Below, piece after piece: positions 57,602 through 64,000 of a stretch of DNA of 64,000 nucleotides. Location: positions 113,744,001 through 113,808,000 of the forward strand of contig CM032231.1 in the NCBI GenBank assembly GCA_019009955.1. The letters run 5' to 3'. This DNA is from Riptortus pedestris (lineage: Eukaryota > Arthropoda > Insecta > Hemiptera > Alydidae). Made by a program: the position numbers and the translations under genes. The notes below the pieces were generated by a model. The model saw only the letters and a program-made list of their open reading frames with translations. It was not told the DNA's origin and did not search any database. Each line of letters starts with the position of its first letter. Positions within the stretch are counted from its first letter, which is position 1.

Positions 57602-58540
57602 CTGAAACATTTAATATCGGGAGCTGAAAGTTCAACTTTTCATAAGCGAAACCATTTTTAACTTCTTAACATGATCAAAGTTGTAAACGTTATTCATTTT
57701 AAGAACCATAGAAATCCGGGTATTTTCCTTTTACTACTCACATTAACCTGAAATGAGACAGAAAGTAAACAGGTATGGGGAAGTATTTCCGTTCATGGAG
57801 CAAATCAGATTTCAAGAACTTTTTTTCCAATCTTTGACAATGAAAATTAAGGAAACATGTAACTCCTGGTGCGTCCTTCGACGGGCATAGTTAAATTCTA
57901 TTTCAGGTTACTTGGTTGTGAATTATCTATATTTTACGACCCCTTCCTTAAAAGGTACTTAAGTTACTAACCCAGTCAAAACTAAGAGCAAAATAACCAA
58001 AGCTATAACAAAATTCCCGACGAGAGCATCCCGTTATTTTCTTACAATAAGAAAAGAAGTAATTTCCATAACCCTTAATTCAAACTGTTTTTGCCAAATT
58101 TTCAGGAGTTGATAGAGATATATTGCACCTACTAATGAATATCATTAAGAGATCTATCCTGGAGATCTTCAAACGAAGAGCAAGTCCCTGACCATGGACA
58201 GAACTGGTTGAAGAGCAGGGTTAAAGACCCTGAGAACTTTTAAGTATCCCCTCACGACTCTTGGAAAGCCCATTATTAATGTGGCAGGCTTCTTGTTGGT
58301 GTTACTATTTTATTTTGTGGGCTGAGATCTGTTCCCCTTGACCCCTGGAGGTTGGTCTTCGCCCTCTCGTTCCCAGGGAGCATTAGCCCTGGTCAGTTAT
58401 ATACTTCGTCGATACTGTTCTAAGTGTTTCTTCCCGAAGCTCAATATCAGTCATAAAGGTGGTCTGACTAAACGATTTTTAGCCTTCCATGTTAGCGTTC
58501 ACAATTTTGTATTAAACTATTAAATTATTTCAACATTTTT
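57602..58540. other. Unannotated stretch, possible intronic sequence
   Basis: Mixed composition. The frame at 58338-58523 is not recognised. No transposon family seen. Confidence 0.35.
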
Positions 58541-59191
58541 AGCAGATTTCCCTTAAGTGAAATCAGCTATTGAGGTCGTACTCATGACGCGATTTTCAAA
58601 AATGTTCTTCAAATGTCCATCGATCCCACCCAAGAGATGACGAAAATGAGGTCTGTTCAAAATTATATATATATATATGCCTGTTAAAGATCGAGTTCGT
58701 TAATGGCTGAAATCAGACCATTGGGGGGGGGGTTAAAGGGGAGGATTTTTGAGAATTCAAAATATCTCCGTTACTATACGTTGAATCGTAGAATTGTATA
58801 GAACCAATCTTTTGCAAATCAAACGATCTAAAAATATTGTCCAATACATATTTTCTGTATCATGGATACTAACCGAGATATTTGGATTTTATAGTTTTCC
58901 GTTTTCAGTAAACCCCCACTCCTACTCATGTTTTAATAATAATCAGCTATTATGACATGAATCACTTCCTTACAATGTTAAATACGGAATATTGTTTTCA
59001 TTGAACTTTTACTTTGTGAGATAAATTCAAATACGTTCTGTTGACCCCCCCCCCTTCATTTGTTCACGGATTACTAATATTTATGTAATTGAGATTAAAA
59101 TTATTCTGAATCATTACAAATTACAACGCTATTCATAGTAAATAGTTTTCAATAAAATTAATATGTTATATTCAGATATATTTCATTAATG
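58541..59191 (+). mobile_element. HINE-like element, subfamily B, left part (interrupted by SINE)
   Basis: TTTTTAGCAGATTTCCCTTA, block A, a short TA tract, most of block B deleted (jumps to agatcgagttcgttaatggc), G-run, B region (aataaaattaatatgttata). A SINE is inserted at atatttcattaatg. Confidence 0.85.
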
Positions 59192-59596
59192 GGGGCTCAG
59201 GTTAGCCATACGAGTTAAAGCGTTTACCTTCACATGTCCACATGGTAAAACCTATGAGTTGGCGAGAATGTAAAACCTAGAAGATGGCGAGTTCGTTCTT
59301 GCCTGGGACAATGGAACGTTATTTTGCCATGGGATCAAAGGAAATTATTTAGTGACGGAAATTCCAAATTGAATACCATCTAAACTTATTATTTAGTGAC
59401 GAAATTTACATTGAATACCATCAGCTAAACTCCCACTTCTACTGGCTAGAAAAAGGGTGGTAACTGCTAGATAACCCCCCCACCCTTAGCCTGAAGGTTT
59501 TGAAAAATGGACTGTGGTAACAAATAATCTGACTCATTAGAAATTACCCTCCCAGATATAGCATGAGTTGCAAAAAATGGACGTTAATAAATAATA
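59192..59596 (+). mobile_element. tRNA-derived SINE, full length, with 14-bp target duplication
   Basis: The head GGGGCTCAGGTTAGCCATAC GAGTTAAAGCG is A-box-like; GGCGAGTTCGTTCTTGCC is B-box-like. The body contains a partial internal duplication (attatttagtgacg twice) and ends ttgcaaaaaatggacgttaa and a TAAATAATA tail. ATATTTCATTAATG flanks both sides (59178-59191, 59597-59610). Transcribed by Pol III in its active state; mobilised in trans by a LINE. Confidence 0.88.
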
Positions 59597-59710
59597 ATAT
59601 TTCATTAATGGTTTTTCTTTCCGGTCAAGAATCAGGTTGGGTGGCCTGTTTGTTTACAATTCAGACGTTTTCCGTTGTAGAGTTATTAAAATGTAACTGA
59701 AAGATGTCTA
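59597..59710 (+). mobile_element. HINE-like element, subfamily B, right part, 3' end lost
   Basis: ggtttttctttccggtcaag and tgtttgtttacaattcagac match the B copies. It ends before the subterminal repeat. Confidence 0.7.
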
Positions 59711-60192
59711 ACTACCGTTTCAATCAATAATCCAGCTCATATCCAAGGAGCTACTCTACATAACGTAGGATCTATGTATCGAAAATCTGCGACAGCAGGA
59801 GGGTCAAGGCACTTGCATGAGTTATGGCCAATGAAATAGTCAATATCAACGCAAAGAATGCCTCTAAAAGTAACAAAGAGATAATAATACAATCAATTTA
59901 CTGCAATGGTTTTAAAATGTGTTCAATGATAAAAAAAAAAGTATTAACTTATGGCATCATCAGTTGAAGTGTCACTTTTAAAATTATTTATGTCAAAGGC
60001 GAGAACTACTCATTTGATTTAGGACATGAATTGGCCTGATTTATGTACACAGGCGGACGTAAGACATACAAAAACAGATAATCCATTTCCCCACATAACT
60101 GATTTTCCCAGCATTTTATTTTCAAAACAACATTAAAAAAAAAATAACAAATTATGCCCTTAAGCTGAGAGAGGAAACGAAAATATAATAAT
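59711..60192. other. Unannotated stretch
   Basis: Nothing recognised. Confidence 0.35.
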
Positions 60193-60475
60193 CTTAATTG
60201 TTCTTTTTTTGTTTATTTAGTACTGTTATACCTATGTATTAGTAAGAACAGGAACCAAGACAATGATAAGTTTAATGAAACTATTATGTTGAAAATGGTA
60301 AACCTAGAGAGGCGAGTTCGATTCTCGCCTGGGCAAAGGAAATTATTTAGTGACGAAATTCATTAAATAAATCCTAAAACCCCACTCTGGATAGAAAAGG
60401 GTGGTAACCTGTAGATAACCTGTCCCAATTAGACTTAGTTGCAGAAAGTGGACGTTAATAAATAATTTAATTTAA
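60193..60475 (+). mobile_element. tRNA-derived SINE with extended 5' head
   Basis: Second copy of the 19.3-kb subtype: cttaattgtt...ttagtaagaacaggaaccaa, B box GCGAGTTCGATTCTCGCC, body, and tail ttaataaataatttaattta. The shared head begins at the same position in both. Confidence 0.75.
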
Positions 60476-60612
60476 TATCGATTCATACCATTGTAAAACA
60501 AATTGTTAAAACATTCGACAAAATGAACATAGAATGCAAGGCATGCATCGGATGGGCAGAAAAATAAAATCCCTCCAACTAGGGTTATTGTGCAGAGAAA
60601 ACATTAAAAACG

Positions 60613-60660
60613 TTGCGCTAACTAAGCAGATTTCACAAGTGCTGGTATAACACACATGCA
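60613..60660 (-). mobile_element. HINE C-type 3' fragment
   Basis: TTGCGCTAACTAAGCAGATT TCACAAGTGCTGGTATAACA, directly before the next HINE 3' end; a two-unit version of the 27.2-kb tandem arrangement. Confidence 0.6.
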
Positions 60661-61270
60661 AAAAGTCCGTCACGCAGGGGCTGCGTGAACTAAGCAGATT
60701 TCACACGTGAAGTTTTACAATAGAGAAATCTGCCTAATAACAGCTGTAGTAGTAAGAAACCTCTAAACCTAAAACATTATTTAGGGCGTAATAACCCAGT
60801 AGGTTCTAGCCCCCAAAAAACAGTTAATCTAACCTCTAAACCTATTCACGAGGGACGAATAGTTAAGGAAACGCCCGCCAGAGCTCTCGGCGGAAAGTCC
60901 GAACATAGCCTACAGGTGACCACACGCAGAATACAAATGCAAATATCTCGGTTAATATTCAATACAGAATAAATGTATAAAACAATATTTATAGTAAATT
61001 TAATTTGCAATAAGATTTATTCTATACAATTTTTCGATCCGACGCATAATAACGGAGATATTTTGAATTTTCAAAAATCCCCCCTCTAAACCCCGCCCTC
61101 CCACTGGTCCGATTTCAGCCATTAACGAACTTGAGCTTCCTTTTTACATAAAACGATTAAATTCCGAGTTTGGTAACGATCAAACAAAAATTGCGACCGC
61201 TAGAGCGTTAACAGACAAATATAATATATATATATATTTGTCTGTTAACGCTCTAACGCTCTAAATATAC
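60661..61270 (-). mobile_element. HINE-like element, subfamily A1, first part (interrupted by Tc1 MITE)
   Basis: AAAAGTCCGTCACGCAGGGG, A1 block (cctattcacgagggacgaat), block B, short TA tract and an inverted repeat of the block B edge (tttgtctgttaacgctctaa). It resumes at 61885 and ends at 62036. Confidence 0.85.
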
Positions 61271-61883
61271 ACTCAACCGCAAAAAAACCCGGACACTTCA
61301 TATTTGTCGTATTAAAAGCTAACTTTCAGCAATGTGTTTCTTTATGTGGGTATTCTAGTTATTACAGAGAATGTAGAGTCTTAGTTCAAGGAACTAATCC
61401 CTTCAGGATTAGTAAACAATTAGATGAAACTCAGATTAGATTTATTTGTCGTGAAGTTGATCTATTCTAAACTGTAAGTAGTTTTTCGCACATTTAAACA
61501 TCTTTAATTATTAACCAGGCATTTTCTTTAACTAATGTTTTATTTTTATTTGGGTCCAGAATAATGGGTCTTTCAAACTTAGATGGAAAGCCGGAGCTTA
61601 CGTTACATTGCCAAAACGCTTGGGGTAACCAAGTCTACCATTCACTGTAATAAAAATGAAGAATACTTTTTTTTTTAAAATGTGTTAATTTACAATTTTT
61701 TTTTTATTTTGTATTTTTGTGTAAATAATCAATAAAAATTATTCACTTTTGGCAGATTTTGCTTAAATAACCTATAGATTAACCAATTATTTTAATTAAA
61801 AAAAATTAATATACATATATATTAAGTATTTAACAAAATTATAAGACTAAATCAAAGTGTCCGGTTTTTTTTGCGGTTGAGTT

Positions 61884-61884
<1 letters not shown>
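61271..61884 (+). mobile_element. Tc1-like DNA transposon, internally deleted
   Basis: Termini CACTCAACCGCAAAAAAACC CGGACACTT and AAGTGTCCGGTTTTTTTTGC GGTTGAGTT are inverted repeats flanked by TA, inside a HINE microsatellite. The ~615-bp interior retains one recognisable transposase motif, so the copy is a MITE-like derivative of a Tc1-type element. Confidence 0.85.
61583..61678 (+). pseudogene. Tc1 transposase helix-turn-helix remnant
   Basis: ATG at 61583 opens MES followed by RSLRYIAKTLGVTKSTIHC, the paired-type helix-turn-helix pattern of Tc1-family transposases (R-x-I-A-x-x-L-G-V-x-x-S-T-I). It stops after a Phe run at 61676-61678. Thirty-one residues only; the DDE domain is absent. 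Confidence 0.7.
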
Positions 61885-61914
<30 letters not shown>

Positions 61915-62036
61915 GAACGGACCTCATTTTCGTCATCTCCTGGGTAGGATCGATGGACATTTGAAGAAATTTTTCGAAACTCGCATCATGAGTACTACCT
62001 CATTAGCTGATTTCCCCTAAGGGAAATCTGCTAAAA
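61885..62036 (-). mobile_element. Second part of the HINE interrupted at 61270
   Basis: (TA)n, block A (acggacctcattttcgtcat) and the 5' end GATTTCCCCTAAGGGAAATC TGCTAAAA. Confidence 0.85.
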
Positions 62037-62397
62037 CCGATGAGAAGAACGGGGTGTGAGAGGGAGTGCTACTGACGGCTGGAAACAAGCTAGTACGAAT
62101 AACTCCCTTACTTCGACGAAGAAAATGCATAGAATAACCCGTCGTGGACCTTCAACAGTTTAACAAGATTGACTCTATTGCATTTAACGATCCGACTCAT
62201 TCTAGCGGAAATATTTAAAATTTTCGAATTTCCCCTCTAAACCCTCACTATTCCAGGTCTGATTTCAACGGATATGTCTGAGATTTTTCAAGCTCTGTAA
62301 TACATTTTCCTCAAATATAATTTGAATGGCTCCAAAGAAGATAATGCCCAGCAAAACAAATAATATGAACCTCCAAGGTGATTTTGCAACGATTATT
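62037..62397. other. Decayed C-type HINE sequence
   Basis: gacggctggaaacaagctag, aataactcccttacttcgac and aagattgactctattgcatt resemble the reverse complement of C-type blocks. Boundaries unclear. Confidence 0.4.
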
Positions 62398-62520
62398 ATC
62401 AGATTTCCCTTAAGGGAAATCAGCTATTGAGGTCGTACTCATGACGCGAGTTCCGAAAAATTTCCCCAAATGTTTATCGATCCTAACCAGGAGATGACGA
62501 AAATGAGGTCCGATAAAAAT

Positions 62521-62585
<65 letters not shown>

Positions 62586-63146
62586 CTGTTAACGCTCTAG
62601 CAGTCGCAATTTTTGTTTGATCGTTACCAAACTCGGAATTTAATCGTTTTATGTAAAAAGGAAGATCAAGTTCGTTAATGGCTGAAATCGCACCATTGGG
62701 AGGGGGGGGTGTTTAGAGGGGGGATTTTCGAAAATTCACAATATTTCCGTTATTATGGTTGTCTGTTAACACTCTAGCGGTCACAATTTTTGTTTGATTG
62801 TTACCAACTCGGAATTTAATAGTTTTATGCGTCGGATCGAAAAATTGTATAGAATCAATCTTATTGCAAATTAAATTTACTATAAATATAGTTCTATACA
62901 TTTATTCTGTATCTTGAATATTAACTGAAATATTTGCATTCGTTTTCTGTGTGTCGTCTGCATGAGTCGGCTATGTTCGGGAATTTCTGCCGAGAGCTCT
63001 GGCGGCCGTTTCCATAACTATTCGTCCCTCTTGAATAGGTTTAGAGATACCTTACTACTACAGGTGTTATTGCGCAGATTTCTCTATTGTAAAACTTCAC
63101 GTGGAAAATCTGCTTAGTTTACGCAGCCCCTGCGTGACGGACCTTT
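62398..63146 (+). mobile_element. HINE-like element, subfamily A1, complete with internal duplication
   Basis: 5' palindrome GATTTCCCTTAAGGGAAATC, block A, (TA)n, block B, G-run, then a second copy of the block B edge (62759-62828, tgttaacactctagcggtca) inside the element, A1 block, GGAAAATCTGCTTAGTTTAC, hairpin and GACGGACC. The duplication of ~70 bp is unique to this copy. Confidence 0.88.
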
Positions 63147-63474
63147 TTTATTAACCTTTTAGTAATCTCATATGCTGTAATTCCGATTTTCTAACCATGG
63201 ACCAATGGAAGTAATAAAAAGCTGTTCTCATGTTGTTTTTCGCACAGATGTATGTTTTTCTATCTGTTTCTTATATGTCTAGGCCACCTTAAGAATATTA
63301 GAAGTACTTTTATGTTGTCTTGAGAAAACCGCTAATTAATAATGGGTTGTCTATGAAACTGACTATTTGAATGTTAACTACGAAGAAAAAAAATATAGGA
63401 AAATTGAGAAATAATTAAAAAATAATATTAACTACTTATTCAGTTCTTTCCCAGGTTTTCTTATTATCATTATT
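63147..63474. other. Unannotated AT-rich stretch
   Basis: Nothing recognised. Confidence 0.35.
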
Positions 63475-63650
63475 ATTATTATTTATTAACCTCCACTTTT
63501 TGCAACTCAGGCTAATCGGGACGGGTTATCTACAGGTTACCACCCTTTTCTAGCCAGGGTGGGATTTTAGGACGTTACTTAATGAATTTCGTCACTAAAT
63601 AATTTCCTTTGCCCAGACAAGAATCGAACTCGCCACTCTAGGTTATTATC
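63475..63650 (-). mobile_element. tRNA-derived SINE
   Basis: Tail complement (attattatttattaac), body (tccactttttgcaactcagg, taccacccttttctagccag, cgtcactaaataatttcctt) and B box complement AAGAATCGAACTCGCCACTC. The 5' head appears truncated after the B box. Confidence 0.82.
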
Positions 63651-64000
63651 AGAAACGATATATTAAGTCTTGACCGTATGTACTTACTGGTTTTATTTAT
63701 CGTCACACAGGCATCTAAGGCCATTAGAAAAGTTTGTTAATCACATCCCATTTCATGTAGCCCAGCATATTTACGCTTTTCAGAAATTATTTGGGATAAA
63801 TATATATTGGGGGACAAATAATTCGTCCATACTTTTGTTTATTTTGTACCGTATTATGTATATGCCTGAGGATCTGTGTTAAATGGTAAGGAGTGTGTGT
63901 TTATTGGCAAATAAACATGCTGCAGATACTAGTTTAAGTAAATTGCGTGTGTGAACTTCGTGTGTCCAACGCGCAGTCTTGTAAAGATGTGAAAGATGTG
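63651..64000. other. Unannotated end of window
   Basis: A 70-codon open frame at 63670-63882 gives an unrecognised peptide. No repeat family seen. Confidence 0.35.

Overview
This window looks like AT-rich, gene-poor nuclear DNA from an invertebrate animal, most likely an arthropod. The reasons are the mixture of Tc1/mariner, Tigger/pogo, piggyBac and jockey- or RTE-like LINE remnants, tRNA-derived SINEs, canonical Helitrons with CTAG ends, long (TA)n tracts, and the absence of dense open reading frames. The species cannot be fixed from the sequence. I see no complete protein-coding gene. Nearly all translatable pieces are broken transposase or reverse-transcriptase fragments. The one non-transposon coding candidate is a 71-bp exon-like segment on the minus strand near 57.5 kb.

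The window is dominated by one interspersed family, roughly forty intact or fragmentary copies. A copy starts after a T-run with AGCAGATTTCCC inside a 20-bp palindrome (GATTTCCCTTAAGGGAAATC). It then has a conserved block A (TCGATCCTACCCAGGAGATG onward), a (TA)n microsatellite, a conserved block B (GTTAACGCTCTAGCGGTCGC onward), and a subfamily-specific 3' region. It ends with the inverted subterminal repeat GGGAAATCTGCT, a GC-rich hairpin (ACGCAGCCCCTGCGT) and GACGGACTT next to more Ts. This is the architecture of Helentron-associated interspersed elements (HINEs, the DINE-1 type). I separate subfamilies A1, A2, B and C by their 3' regions. They are heavily nested in each other's T-runs.

A second family is a canonical non-autonomous Helitron (3' GC hairpin plus CTAG/T) carrying tandem ~300-bp monomers. 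It sits repeatedly inside HINE microsatellites.

Layout: 0-3.3 kb, Tigger and a Crypton-like remnant; 4.0-6.5 kb, a ~2.5-kb transposon with ~600-bp inverted arms (a third, solo arm lies at 48.6 kb); 7-10 kb, old Helitron/HINE debris and a small MITE; 10.2-18.7 kb, a nested HINE/Helitron cluster; 19-20.6 kb, LINE and SINE; 24.2-26.6 kb, two piggyBac elements; 27.2-29.1 kb, a HINE with seven tandem 3' ends plus GA tracts; 29.7-33.6 kb, MITE, solo LTR, Helitron pieces and an element with 12-bp target duplication; 34-44.4 kb, more HINEs, a GA tract, a palindromic mariner derivative and a LINE insertion; 45-54 kb, HINEs split by Helitrons; 55-64 kb, Helitron, HINEs, SINEs, a Tc1 MITE and the possible exon.

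No genes cooperate here in an operon or pathway. The logic of the window is transposon ecology: HINE T-runs receive new HINEs, and HINE (TA)n tracts receive Helitrons and TA-targeting DNA transposons.
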